Origin: Ophiothrix spiculata
Lineage: Eukaryota; Echinodermata; Ophiuroidea; Amphilepidida; Ophiotrichidae
DNA: 31,543 nucleotides
Strand: one strand, 5' to 3'
Assembly (NCBI GenBank): GCA_000969725.1
Contig: JXSR01S063268.1
This document shows, piece after piece, positions 10,562 through 21,699 of this stretch (within the stretch, counting starts at the first letter, position 1; every line of letters begins with the position of its first letter). A program made the translations under genes and the position numbers. The notes under the pieces are model-generated. The model ran no database searches, was not told the origin of the DNA, and was given only the letters and a program-made list of their open reading frames with translations.

Positions 10562-10981
10562 GTGGTGCTCTGGCAAAATGAGCGGAAAGTCGCGATTGAA
10601 GATTTTGAATAAATGGCTGCCAAAGTAAAGATATGGTGAAATGATTAAATTTCGTTTGTTGACATAAAACGTATCAATACATTAGTGTTAATCTATTACC
10701 TCTTGTTTTGAAGGTCAATTATGCCGGGAAGTGCAATTATTCGCGGGTAATTGATCGCGTTTTGTTGATAGTATTCAGTAACTTTAAAATCGATTTGCAA
10801 CAATTTTCTACTGCCAGATTTTGAGTGGACTGCCTTGTATATTGATCTCTAAATGACAATTGTAGAAAGAAAGTATGACATATTAAATATCATTTGAAAG
10901 CTGAGATTATAGAGAATTGAAATATGCCATGAACCCAATTTTGAAAATCGCGACTTTCCGCTCATTTTGCCAGAGCACCAC
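10562..10981. mobile_element. MITE-like element with 36-bp perfect terminal repeats
   Basis: The left end begins GTGGTGCTCTGGCAAAATGA and continues AGCGGAAAGTCGCGATT's first bases. The right end (10946-10981) is the exact reverse complement over 36 bp. Flanking 8-mers ACATTAGA (10554-10561) and ACATTTCA (10982-10989) agree at 6 of 8 positions, suggesting an old 8-bp duplication as in hAT elements, though the terminal bases are not typical of hAT. The interior is A/T-rich and non-coding. Confidence 0.82.
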
Positions 10982-11143
10982 ACATTTCATGAGTTACCCC
11001 CTACTTGGGGGCGAAGTGTTTGAATTACACCCTGTACAAATATATATAGGAGTCGAGATGTACATGAAAATGATCTCGCCTTTATATAGTGCCATATTTT
11101 TTTTTTCAATTTATATACTTTTGTATTTTTTATTTCATCTGTT

Positions 11144-11369
11144 ACTGTGAACCTCAAACCAGCTGTAAATGCAGTACCTTGTCATTTTCAGGGTTTTTGT
11201 TAAAATATTTGCAAAGACCATGTTATAATAATTAAAATAACACCTAGATGAAGTTCACTAGATTTCAAGAAGTCAAGATAGTCAGGGAGTACAATGTCTA
11301 ACTGTGAAACACGAGTTCAAAGATCAGTAAGCCCTATATTTTCTGTTGATTGTCCTCAAAACATATGGA
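11144..11369 (+). repeat. Orphan copy of the long inverted arm
   Basis: This matches the arm at 321-560 in order: CTCAAACCAGCTGTAAATGC, AAATATTTGCAAAGACCATG, AGAAGTCAAGATAGTCAGGG and GTTCAAAGATCAGTAAGCCC, then GATTGTCCTCAAAACATATG. It runs directly into the N gap. The rest of an element of this family may lie inside the gap, and no flanking duplicon sequence is visible on the left. Confidence 0.72.
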
Positions 11370-11937
11370 NNNNNNNNNNNNNNNNNNNNNNNNNNNNNNN
11401 NNNNNNNNNNNNNNNNNNNNNNNNNNNNNNNNNNNNNNNNNNNNNNNNNNNNNNNNNNNNNNNNNNNNNNNNNNNNNNNNNNNNNNNNNNNNNNNNNNNN
11501 NNNNNNNNNNNNNNNNNNNNNNNNNNNNNNNNNNNNNNNNNNNNNNNNNNNNNNNNNNNNNNNNNNNNNNNNNNNNNNNNNNNNNNNNNNNNNNNNNNNN
11601 NNNNNNNNNNNNNNNNNNNNNNNNNNNNNNNNNNNNNNNNNNNNNNNNNNNNNNNNNNNNNNNNNNNNNNNNNNNNNNNNNNNNNNNNNNNNNNNNNNNN
11701 NNNNNNNNNNNNNNNNNNNNNNNNNNNNNNNNNNNNNNNNNNNNNNNNNNNNNNNNNNNNNNNNNNNNNNNNNNNNNNNNNNNNNNNNNNNNNNNNNNNN
11801 NNNNNNNNNNNNNNNNNNNNNNNNNNNNNNNNNNNNNNNNNNNNNNNNNNNNNNNNNNNNNNNNNNNNNNNNNNNNNNNNNNNNNNNNNNNNNNNNNNNN
11901 NNNNNNNNNNNNNNNNNNNNNNNNNNNNNNNNNNNNN
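11370..11937. other. Assembly gap (568 Ns)
   Basis: This is a run of unknown bases. Apparent ORFs across it are artefacts. The gap follows immediately after a repeat arm, which suggests that repeat content defeated assembly here. Confidence 0.99.
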
Positions 11938-12498
11938 TAGGGTGTAATTTTCCTAAGAATTCAATCATTAGTAGGTTAATTGGTGCAATCATTTGAGGCA
12001 ACAAATCCAGCACCGTAGGAAATTATCAAAGACGTTTGATATTAGGGCTTAATTAATCTGCCATACTGAATGAAACCGTCAATTATGAGATGTTTTCCAT
12101 CAATTAGCCGATTTCAAGGTCATTTTCTGATAGCTTATTGATGCTGAATTAAACAAGATTTTCGGCACACTTAAACGTTGACGTAGGTAGACCCATATAT
12201 TGTGAATGCTTATTTACTGACATTATATTTAATAAGCTGGCTAATTGGGTGATTTACGCTGGTGTGTTGTCTCAGATTTGAGAATACGAGTTTATTTCTC
12301 ATTATCTGTTTTTCGGTAATTGTGATTTTTTTCTTTCTTTTCTTCGAAATTAATTGCCCATAAAAATGACAAACCTAGAAATAAAAAATCGTCATCAATC
12401 TCACAAAGTAATATTGGACAAAGGTAACGAATATAATGACTTGATATTGTTCTATTAGCCATGTTTGCCATAGTATTAAATGCTTCATTTTTTAATTT
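11938..12498. other. Unassigned stretch with duplicon remnant
   Basis: No gene is visible. Around 12435-12480 the order AATGACTTGATATTGTTCTA, CCATGTTTGCCA, AGTAT resembles 4916-4960 and 30360-30400 of the duplicon, and a further trace occurs at 21555-21580. These look like old, decayed copies of the duplicon's right part. Confidence 0.45.
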
Positions 12499-12502
12499 TT
12501 AA

Positions 12503-13023
12503 CCCTCGTCTACCCAGGCTATTTGCTGTAACACGTCTACCCCTTAAATTTTTAGAACGGAACCCCCTATGAACTTGGTTTTACTAACAATAGATAGGTA
12601 TGGGCCTCCCCTATCCAATGATACCAAGGTCGTAAAAATCTACAAGGCGTTACGTAGTTATGACGTCATAAAGCTCGTTTGGATCGGAAAATCGGGATTT
12701 TGGCAAAAATGGCCACCAAAATCAAAATTTTGCTATAAAAGTTCTAAATGACCGATTTTTGTCGGGTTTTTTGCTAATAAAGAAGGGAAATTATAATTCT
12801 AACATGCCCTGTAAGTTTCAGCTTCCCCCCCCCCTCCCCTACACCCCAACTTTGACGGCCTACCCTAACCCCACCCCGTAATTTTTTCATCAAAATGACC
12901 GCAAAGGATGTAAAAGAGATAACCTAAATGCCTGGGGTCGGTTTCTTTTGCGTTTTTAAGCAGAGGGGGAAAAAACCGTAAGGGGAACAACCCCCCTCCC
13001 CCCCCCCCCTGGGTAGACGAGGT
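12503..13023 (+). mobile_element. TTAA-flanked non-autonomous element (piggyBac-like), full length
   Basis: TTAA at 12499-12502 is followed by CCCTCGTCTACCCAGG, and CCTGGGTAGACGAGG precedes TTTAA at 13023-13027. The two ends are inverted repeats with one mismatch at the outermost base. TTAA targets and termini beginning CCC are hallmarks of the piggyBac superfamily. Relatives lie at 19493-19785, 26187-26609 (inverted) and 31518 onward. The interior is non-coding: the only ORF (12569-12751) is short and motif-free. C-rich runs at about 12825-12840 and 12991-13009 would be G-rich on the other strand. Confidence 0.85.
12658..12671. promoter_or_regulatory. Palindromic CRE-like site inside the TTAA element
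   Basis: The 14-bp perfect palindrome TTATGACGTCATAA contains TGACGTCA, the consensus site of CREB/ATF factors. The octamer is kept in the relative at 26418-26425, where the flanks have diverged, but the corresponding part is missing from the truncated relative at 19493. Binding is an inference only. Confidence 0.4.
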
Positions 13024-13027
13024 TTAA

Positions 13028-15548
13028 AAATAAAAATTGTTGAAGTGATCTATATTATTTGCTCAATTTTTTATTCTTAAAAGTTAAAATTATTGAAGTG
13101 ATCTGTTCAAATAGAGCCATGTTTAGAATATTTCATTCGACTTTCAACGATCGGCGTAATGACGCATAATATTTAACACTTTGCATGATTTGTTTTGTTA
13201 ATGACCGGTGTTGTATATAAAAATGGCATCCATTAGACATTCGTGCCATTGTCAGGCACGGCATATTAATGCACCATTGGTCACTGGCATTTTTGAAGGT
13301 GAAGTTGCAACAGCATTTAAATAACTGTTTTAACTAAAACGAATCGCTCATTAGTTTCTGCAATCATCTTATTGATCTTTAATGGAAATGATCGTAAGTC
13401 ATGAATTGGTCAGAACACAGGGCTCTCAATAAGAAGATATAACTTTTCACTTAATATCCACACGGTAAAATATACAGGGTGGTTAAAATCATATACATTT
13501 CAAAAGGATTGTTTGCCTCCATGGGCTATTTGGTGAGTTCTTTATATGTCTTTCCAATAGTTCACAATGCTTGAAAAAGGAGACAAGTTACATTCAAATT
13601 TCTGCTTACTATGGCCATTTTGCTGCATTTTTAGCATACAGGGTGATCAAACATGCATTATCTCAATAATTAACCTGATCCAATAGACTTTGGTTTACTT
13701 TTTACTGTTCCGTGCAATTACGGTATTATGCATTTACAACATGTTGTTATTCATCAACGTTTTCACAACGTACAAAACTTGTCATGAACATTTTGACCTT
13801 TGAACATTGTTGAAACTAGTTGTGAAAATACCCTGAAAATGACAAAGTTTATCCTCGTCAAACTTTATTCAATACATCACCTATCATTAATATTTTGTCA
13901 TGACGAAATATATTTGTTCCTCATTAACAAGTGTGCAAAAAATTATTCTTGTAGGATTTCAACTTTTGGCATTACGACTTTCGACAGATTGGTAATTTTT
14001 CACAATTTTGTGTACAAGTCAATGGGCTTTTCCTCCACCGTCTTTTCCTCCACCGCCTCCCCCGTTGACTTGGCTCACATTTTGAGCCATAGATCTCATA
14101 ATATTTGTTCAATTTTCTTGACAATTTTTGCATTTGAAAGACAATTAAATTGCCCAGATAACCATACCAAATTTGTTGCAGTAGGTATTAAACTTCATGA
14201 ATAAAATTACATTAAACTACGAAGAATGAGTTTTTATGTTACATCTCCCCCATATGTGCATGACCAATTCATGACCTATGATCTAATACGTTATATTGTT
14301 TTGTTCATCATGTACATGTAGCGGTCATAATAATTATGCTACAGAAGGTGCATATTGGTAATATGGACCTGAAAAGAACTAAACTAGCTCAGGATCTAAA
14401 ATCGTCATTCTGTGAAAAAGAACTTGACGATGAAACGTTTGTTTTACCATAATTATTATTATTTGATGCCAATATGCAGCAGGCCTATTTCCCATTTAGT
14501 TTCATGGTTATTATTCATTTAAATTCATTTTATTATTATTATTAGCTCTGCTATTTTTATTTTCGCATCAGGGACCACACATAAAAAGTACCCCTTTTAA
14601 TTTATTTTTTGTCACCTAAAACAAATCACAATAATCATCACAAAATCAATTAAATCATATCGTATAAATTGATGCCCCAATCAAAAAGCCAAAACTCTTA
14701 AAGCAATTTTCAATTAATTATAACACTCCTTTATTCTTTCACTAGCTGGAGCCAGTACTGTACTTGAATTTAGTTTTCTGTCTTACTGTAAACAACTGGC
14801 TCTCTACAAAGATATACTGCTGCGTTAGATCTTAATTTTCAACGAATGTTTGCTTTAGCATTTTATACAATAAAAATGCAGTTTGCCTCTAAGAATTATA
14901 TTATTCCCAAGGCCGCTTCAATCCATTAAATTTAAGCTAAATTTAACATTAAATATAATTCAATCTCTTTATATTTGGAAAACATTATTTTTTTCTTGAA
15001 GTTATAGGCTTACTGCAGTACACATAAACATTAACGTATAAAACACTGCTCGGTAATGGCAATAACTGACTGTCATCTCAACATGATTAAGTGCAGTTTT
15101 TGCTTGAAATGTCAGATTGTATGTACATTGTACTTGTTTGTTTGTATCTTTAATGATTCAACGTTTTTTTTTAAAGTACAACAGTGTGCATTACGACTTA
15201 GTTTATGATCACTCGAAAATAAATTAACGGATTTTTGAAATGGTCAAAGTAAATAACTGCACAACGATCGAGGACATTATTTCTGTATTTGTTTACTGAT
15301 TGTCCACCAACTCTTTCAAGGCCGTGCATAAAAAATGTATTCTAAATATTATGATAGTGCTTGAAGAATATAATTATATTCAGTTTCTTCAAACAATCTA
15401 TACAACTTTATTAAGGTATGATCAAAGGTTGCCTAGGGGAACCTTACCTTTGTCAAAAATAACATATACTTTTTGCTTCGATTGAGTAATATAAACGATA
15501 ATACATTTGTTATAACGAAAAAAAGCATCTTTCACTTGTGTGAATGCA
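13028..15548. other. Unassigned A/T-rich stretch
   Basis: I see no supported gene. A 134-codon ORF at 13800-14204 has no recognisable domain, signal or biased composition and includes a duplicated TTTTCCTCCACCG phrase (14029-14053). Other small items are an imperfect repeat of TTGAAGTGATCT at 13040 and 13096, a 6-bp stem at 13242-13260, two ACAGGGTG phrases at 13477 and 13640, an inverted pair TGCATATTGG (14349) and CCAATATGCA (14470), and a TTATTATTATT run near 14530. None defines an element. Confidence 0.5.
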
Positions 15549-15805
15549 AATTGAGGACCCTAGAACCAGAAGGGGGTTAAGTCACATTGAGTGCAAAATG
15601 AGAAAATGGCACAAACATAATATCATTTGTGTTGTCTTGAATGGTATTGCTGTATCTCGCAGTGCCTCTTACATATGCTCTGATCATCAAATTACTACGA
15701 AACTTGTACAGAATGTAGAAATGAAATTCTGTAGCAGGAAATTGACACAACTCAATTTTCAAGATTGTGTGACTTAACCCCCTTTTAGTTATAGGGTCCT
15801 CAATT
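15549..15805. mobile_element. MITE-like element, about 255 bp
   Basis: AATTGAGGACCCTA at the left and TAGGGTCCTCAATT at the right are exact inverted repeats. After a few mismatches the pairing resumes with AAGGGGGTTAAGTCACA against TGTGACTTAACCCCCTT. The total terminal repeat is about 38 bp. The outermost AATT is palindromic and could be a 4-bp target duplication. ORFs on both strands (15544-15777 and 15577-15762) overlap and are not credible genes. Confidence 0.8.
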
Positions 15806-16170
15806 GAATTACAGTCTTTTTAAAATCCAATGGATTAGCATTGCGTTAACAAACAGCAGCGCTGTTAATTGGATATCAATATTAAATTACTAGCCGAGAT
15901 GTGATTTCAAAATATATCAGAGCAGGTACGACAATAAAACTGTACTAAACCGCTTAACATCTAGCAAATGAAAGTATATGGTATCAATTTGTTTCATGTG
16001 CGGTGTGTATTGAAAAGCGTTTGTTTTCTCGAGTAAGCTAACAACACGATTAACAAATTAACCGTTTATAATATATTGGAGTATCGTTACTAAAATCAAG
16101 ACTCAATTAAGACAAAGTGTGTGTTTTACTTTTTGAAATACGTAATTAATGTTTCCGCAAAACGTGCCAG
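15806..16170. other. Unassigned spacer before D2
   Basis: A/T-rich sequence with no ORF, inverted repeat or recognisable repeat copy that I can support. Confidence 0.5.
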
Positions 16171-16393
16171 ATTTCCTTTTGAAAGAAAAAGCTTGATTGC
16201 TTAAATACATTATCTCAAATATTATGATACATTGAACAAAAAGGAGAAAAAGGTATCATTGAATTTGATAAAACGGAAAATATATAACAAATGCGGGGAA
16301 CAAATGTAATAAAGACATTTCAAATACAATCGAAAATAACAGAATCCACAGAAGTCACTATGATATATTGGATTCACGGGAGAATTGGAAATA

Positions 16394-16597
16394 CAATAGT
16401 TCGGTATCAACCGATAACTTTGAAGAACGCATTACAGTTTTGATACACATTCCCTACAGACAGTTGACTGACGTGTATAATTTCGCCAGAGGTTATTATT
16501 CTCTTACTTTTCCACAAAAATCATTACTGTCAAGCCGACTAACCGATCAGTTGTAATACGATTCTTTACCTGACTTTTTGTCTGGTCTTGCAATCAG
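16394..16597 (+). repeat. Internal module alpha (D2)
   Basis: This begins CAATAGTTCGGTATC like beta and ends TTTTGTCTGGTCTTGCAATC. Its D3 counterpart is 23727-23933. A plus-strand ORF crosses both copies (62 codons here, 115 in D3). Upstream of it D2 has single-base indels (near 16245 and 16293) that break the frame, and there is no recognisable domain. I therefore treat it as a non-coding repeat module. Confidence 0.7.
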
Positions 16598-17145
16598 ATT
16601 TTCAGATTTCGAGTTTAACGTGATTACCTTTGAAAGTCACATTAAGGGACTTACCATGATATTTTCCTTGACAGTTACGCTTGAATATTCCATAAAAACA
16701 TGTAACATAAATAATTATAGTCCTATGTTGAATTATAGTCCTATGTAGAATATCAATTTATTAAACAAATAATAAAACAATATTTTTACTGTTTAACAGT
16801 CATTTAAAGGCTATTTAAAGATCATTTACATGTATAATCGTTTTTAAACACAAGTGATTTTTTTTTGGTATTTTAAACAATTCAATCATTTATCATTGGA
16901 AATGAGGACACACACACGCACAAAATGCCTCTCTCAAATATGTATATATAAATCTCACTCATGTTAGTATCTTAAATGAAACATAAACACACTTTAGTGT
17001 TATTTTTGTGAGTTGCTTGGAGGAACACTAAATCATCAACGAACAATCACTGGAACCTGGCCTTCCCAACAGCTAGACATTTCCCACCAAAAAGCTAGAC
17101 GCTTAAACAATTTATGTAACAATATAATGCATTTGATCGAAGAAT

Positions 17146-17385
17146 ATATGTGACAATCTTTCTCAAACCAGCCGTAAATGCAGCCTCTTGCCATTTTTAC
17201 TTGTTTAATATTTGCAAAGACTATAATGGTATAAGATTAAAATGACACCTCAATGAATTTCACTCTCGATTTCTAGAAGCCAAGTTATGGTCCATCGTGG
17301 GTAAAATGTTTAACTGAGATAAACTCGTTCAAAGATCAGTAAACCCTATATTTACTGTTAATTATCCTCAAAATATACAAATATA
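17146..17385 (+). repeat. Long inverted arm, left (D2)
   Basis: Close match to 321-560 of D1, starting with the terminal motif at 17146-17179 (ATATGTGAC then CTCAAACCAGCCGTAAAT). Its right-hand partner is absent because D2 is truncated. The minus-strand half motif ATTTACGACTCGTTTGAGAT lies at 17521-17540. Confidence 0.72.
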
Positions 17386-18830
17386 TGTCATATTTCTGAT
17401 CATTTTTTGAAGTAAAACTTTGCTGGTGTTTTGAAGTTAGCAAAATGATTGTGAATCAATTTCAGCAAATTACGACCTTGACTTGTATTTTTACCTGCAG
17501 CGCAAAATGAAGTTTGTTGTATTTACGACTCGTTTGAGATGGACTGTGACATGTAACACAACTTTACAGGTCGCATTGATTTTTTTTGAGTAACGAAAAT
17601 GGTTTCTCAGATAATTTTAAACGGATGACAATTTAAACAATCGTTCAGTAAATGTTATTGAAAAGTAATGTGAAAAAAGTTGTTACGTAAAATTCAATAC
17701 ATTTGGCTTGTATTCATAATACTTTTAAAAGTGTGATGGAAAAAAGGGAGTGTATTAATTATAGTAGCAGATGAGGCAATAAGTTCAATAGCTTGGTGCT
17801 CTAGCAGAGAATGGGTGATGCGATGTAAAATGTACTTCAGCACGAACATTATGAGAACGAATGTGCAGTAAGTCCTTAAGCTCCACTATGAAACGCAACG
17901 CATTATTATATTAAAACATTACCAGAAGCTATGTCAATAAATTGGAGTGAATCTTATTATTCAGCTACATTGTTTGGGTGTGCTTTTAAACCTGTAAAAT
18001 AGTTCAAACCAAGTCCAAGTGTATATGTCAATTTCTGTAAAGTTTTTACTCAATAGTGCAAAAAAAAAGACGGATATCAACAACAGTCACAATATCTAAC
18101 TGAACTATCTGTTACCGATTAAGAGATAATTTATGATCGCAAACCCTGTATCACTTTCTAATTATATCTTATAAAACTCCTATACAGTTCCAAGAAACTG
18201 ATCATATTGTTTGCAACACACGTTCAACGAACCGAAGTGTTCATGACTGAATTATTTATACTACTCTTAGTTTCGTAAATGTCACATTTCTAACACATCG
18301 GCCCATCACAAGATGCTTGCATATATATTGCTTACTGACATCTCCACGCTTCCATTGCTTTTACTACGATCTTTGGTTTTGTTTGTTTTGGTTTATTTAC
18401 ACGATCTTTCACGCGCTGTAGAAAATACTTCAATCGCTTAAGTCAAAACTGACTTTGTAAAAATAATAAAAACGATCCAATGAGGTTTTTCTAAAAACAT
18501 CATTTAGGTCGCCTAGACTTTTTCAGCATTTACAAACTATCAATCAATATTTTTTCGTAGAGCAGGTAGCTACTGTAACCAATGTAATTGAAAATCAAAC
18601 ATCCTACTCCAGTAAAAACACCATTAAATTCTAAAAAAAATGATTTTTATTAGAGTAAAGGCACACATACCTCAAATGTATGTCGACGTGCTTTATTTTT
18701 AATAATACCACTTAAAGATTTTAAGATTAAGGCAACACTAAAATGTATCAAACAAAAAGGAAAAACAAAAGAATTAAAGGCAGATAGGTTTCACATTATA
18801 TTTCACAGAAAACCACCATAATATATTTAA

Positions 18831-18956
18831 TTCTATTAGCGACATTTCAGTCCGGTAACTTCCTATTCATTCCTATGGTGAGTCTATTGTTCTCAATAAT
18901 AGACTCACCCTAGGAATAAATGGACACTTCCGGGACTGAAATATCGCTAATAGGAA
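18831..18956. mobile_element. Palindromic hairpin MITE inserted in D2
   Basis: About 125 bp is almost entirely self-complementary: CTATTAGCGA, CATTTCAGTCC and GGTGAGTCTATT on the left answer AATAGACTCACC, GGACTGAAAT and TCGCTAATAGG on the right, with a loop near 18891. The corresponding sites in D1 (about 1479-1499) and D3 (about 26715-26730) lack it. It is therefore an insertion in D2, or a loss from the others. It would form a long stem if transcribed. Confidence 0.82.
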
Positions 18957-18966
18957 TTTTTAAACA

Positions 18967-19195
18967 CAATAGTTCGGTATCCATATCGTCAGATAACTTT
19001 AGAGATCTGAGTACGTTAATATACGGGTACTATATTGATATGCATTCAATACAGACAATTTACTGACCGAGTACAATCCCACCAAGGGTTATGTTTGTTA
19101 CATTTTCACTAAAATCATTACTGACAAGCCGTCTAACCAGTTAGTAATATGATTCTTTAACTGTCTGCTTTTTTGTCTGGTTTGACAAACTACGG
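18967..19195 (+). repeat. Internal module beta (D2)
   Basis: Close relative of 1500-1734 and 26730-26958, starting just after the hairpin insertion. It shares GGTATCCATATCGTCAGATA with D3, so D2 and D3 are more alike here than either is to D1. Confidence 0.7.
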
Positions 19196-19492
19196 AAAAA
19201 GTACTGTAATAAAAGTTAACTCTTTGTATTCTATATTATCAAATAAATGTTAATTCAAGTTTTACAACAGTTTTCTTATAAAGTATTGTTCATATATATA
19301 CAACTAATAATTATATATGCTGTTGTATTCAATCGCGTATGTTGCAAAATTTAAGACAATTCAAGACTTTAATTAAAACATGATGTTGTGAGGAAAAAAG
19401 CAATAGTTTTTTCAATATGTATATACAAATGGCGTATATTTGTAAATGTGTTTGTGATAGAAACACTTTTAAATCAGTTTGTGTATAATTAA

Positions 19493-19785
19493 TCCTTGTC
19501 TAACCAAACCTTTTTTGTAACACGTCTAACCAAGGGGCAGCCCACTCGAATTTTTTAGAATGAACTCCCTGTGAACTGTTTTTTTTCTATCAATAGACAG
19601 GTATGGTCCTCCCCTATCCAACGATACCAAGATAAAGCAAAAATCAAAAATTGGAAAATCGAAATTTTGGCAAATTTGGCCACCAAAATCAATAGCTTGC
19701 TATGAATTTTCTAAATAACAGAATTTCATCGGATATTTTTGAAAATAAAGATTTGAAACGATAATTTTAATATGCCTTTCATACA
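19493..19785 (+). mobile_element. Truncated TTAA-family element
   Basis: TTAA at 19489-19492 precedes TCCTTGTCTAACC, then TTTTTTGTAACACGTCTAACC and the family interior (GGTATGGTCCTCCCCTATCC, CAACGATACCAAG, GGCCACCAAAATCAA). Similarity fades after ATATGCC at about 19785 and no right terminus is visible. The segment containing the CRE-like palindrome has been deleted. Confidence 0.78.
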
Positions 19786-20882
19786 TTCGCACATGCACTA
19801 TTTATCTAAGGTCATGATGTCCAATTATCTATTATCTATATTTGTACACAAACAATAGGAGTTTTCAATTTTTCCGACATGAGTTCAATCGTCTGTGCCT
19901 TTATAATTTTAGGCTTTAATGCAGTGAATTGAAAGGGGTGGGCAAAATTTTGACTATCATTTTTTTATTTAAAAAATTATTATAATAGTATATAATAAAA
20001 GACACTTTCATACTAAGTTGCATTGCAATCGAAGATATTCTTGGGGTGTATATTTCAGATCAAAATCTTAGAATCGCTCCTGTTTCTCAACCCTTTGGTC
20101 AATTGTGATGCAACAAAATAAATAATTTTATTGAAAATAATCTTATTAACATTTGCGAATCAAACAACGAAAAGTCCAAATATATGAAATGGGCGCAGAT
20201 ATGCCATAGACACACTGTATGTTGTTCTAAAAGGTGAAAAGACATGATGTTTCTTTTACATAAATATATCAAGATTGGAACGTTGGATGACTTTCATATT
20301 TCAGGGTCAGTATAAGGAGATATGCACAATAAACATATTCAACGCAGAACGAAAACTGTATAAATGAAGAAATCGCAATTTTAAAACTTATTTTCATGCT
20401 ATTATGAGAACCAGTTTGCGTGTTGAAATTTTCGTTCAAAAAATGCGTGACGTCACTAAACTGTCTACTTAAAACGTGTTCAGCTTTCAACTTATGAAGT
20501 ATCTGATCCATATTGTTCTTCTGTAAATCTCAGAAGAGGGTATCTTTATGGTTGGACTTTTCTATTTTCTTTTGAACTTCTTTCTTTATTCCTAGAAACC
20601 GATGTAAAGTTAAAAATGCAAATTCATCTAAAGAATGTGCTCACTATTGATTTATTTATACAGCTTTAAATTTCGTAAGTGTCACATTTCCAACTCAACA
20701 CATCAAAAGGTTTTAGCATATGTGTATCATGTAAGCGTTCTAATTAAGAATTTAAAGTGAAAGTAATTCATGGGATGACTCAACTTGTTTTAAGGGTAAA
20801 GGGAATCCATCTGCTCAGGAAAATGTGAATCCTTACTATTTTTTAATCATGAAAAGATAAATAGTTTCCACTGTATTTGCAG
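19786..20882. other. Unassigned A/T-rich stretch
   Basis: No supported gene. The 80-codon minus-strand ORF (20269-20511) has no recognisable motif. A TGACGTCA octamer sits at 20449-20456 but stands alone. Confidence 0.5.
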
Positions 20883-20958
20883 GGACTCACTCCATGGATT
20901 ATGGCAGGGGTTAGTCATGCATTACTAAGCGAGGGATCTACCGCTGAGCTATCAAGGC
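20883..20958 (-). tRNA. tRNA-like sequence, probably a decayed tRNA or tRNA-derived SINE head
   Basis: Read on the minus strand it begins GCCTTGATAGCTCAGCGGTA. This contains a good polymerase III A box (TAGCTCAGCGGTAGA, complement of 20937-20951) behind a plausible acceptor segment. A B-box-like GGAGTGAGTCC (complement of 20883-20893) follows about 44 bp later and fits the consensus GGTTCGANTCC at 8 of 11 positions. I could not fold a convincing anticodon arm or matching acceptor end, so a functional tRNA is unlikely. A SINE or pseudogene is the better reading. Confidence 0.5.
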
Positions 20959-21699
20959 AGCGTTGAGATCGTGAACTAAAATCTAAAACATAAACCTAAG
21001 AATGCCGTATTTTTCTTTTGTTTACAAAAAATTGCATTTTTTGCCTCATTGATATGCTCACTTTGTAAGAAAATTATGCGAATGCGAATAACAGACAAAA
21101 TGTAGATACTGTAGATACTTAAAACAGGCAATTTACAGCTCAAACGTACAGGGCGAACTCAGAGTCGTAATTCACATCCAGATTTTCGGGCAAAACAACG
21201 CGGGTTTGTTACATTATCAATCAAAATCAACTCAGCATATTTATAAAATATTGTTTGTAATTCAATAAGAAGTATCAAGCCCAAAATCTGTCAAAATTTG
21301 AAACCAGTCGAATTGTTCGAACATCATGAAATTAAGAGGTTTCGGCAAAAAGGGCCAACTTTTTCGAAGTAGTCTTTGGGCGTCCTTTTGACCTTGATAA
21401 TGGACGTGAAATCACTAGTAAATTTTTATGTATAAACTAAAGAGTCTATATCGTATGTACGCCGAAAATTGTGATATTCTGATAGGTGTAAGTAGGTACA
21501 AACTTGCAGTAAATATGACATTCAGCCGAGCGAGACGTTTTAAGGGACTGTAGCCTTAATAACCATGTTTGCCACAACATTACCTAAACTTCACACTTAA
21601 GGCAAACTTGACTTTTAGCTTCATTCTTTGCCTTACAAGGGATGTGTTCACATAAAGTCTATCTCAAAAATAAGCTCCCTGAAAATCGCGTCCAGAATA
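20959..21699. other. Unassigned stretch
   Basis: No supported gene. Near 21555-21580 the order TTAATAACCATGTTTGCCACA recalls the decayed duplicon traces at 12460 and 30380. Otherwise it is ordinary A/T-rich sequence. Confidence 0.45.

Larger units (their letters stand above)
16171..19295 (+). repeat. Duplicon copy D2 (truncated at right)
   Basis: The similarity to D3 starts near TTCCTTTTGAAAG at 16173 (23508 in D3). It runs through module alpha, the left inverted arm and module beta, then stops abruptly after GTATTGTTCAT near 19292, where D1 and D3 continue for another 3 kb. D2 carries a unique palindromic insertion at 18831-18956. Against D3 it lacks about 240 bp near 17510, including the hairpin of D3. 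A 17-18 bp tandem duplication, AATTATAGTCCTATGT, sits at 16712-16747. Confidence 0.87.

Noticed and set aside
11294-12013. Long ORFs across the gap
   Set aside because: They consist almost wholly of unknown residues from Ns.
13242-13260. 6-bp stem-loop after a TATATAAAA sequence (possible core promoter)
   Set aside because: TATA-like strings are common in such A/T-rich DNA and no gene follows.
13477-13647. Two ACAGGGTG phrases as transposon ends
   Set aside because: They are in the same orientation, about 160 bp apart, with no inverted partner or target duplication.
13800-14204. 134-codon ORF
   Set aside because: Chance length in A/T-rich DNA is plausible. It has no domain, no second copy for comparison and no promoter or splice context.
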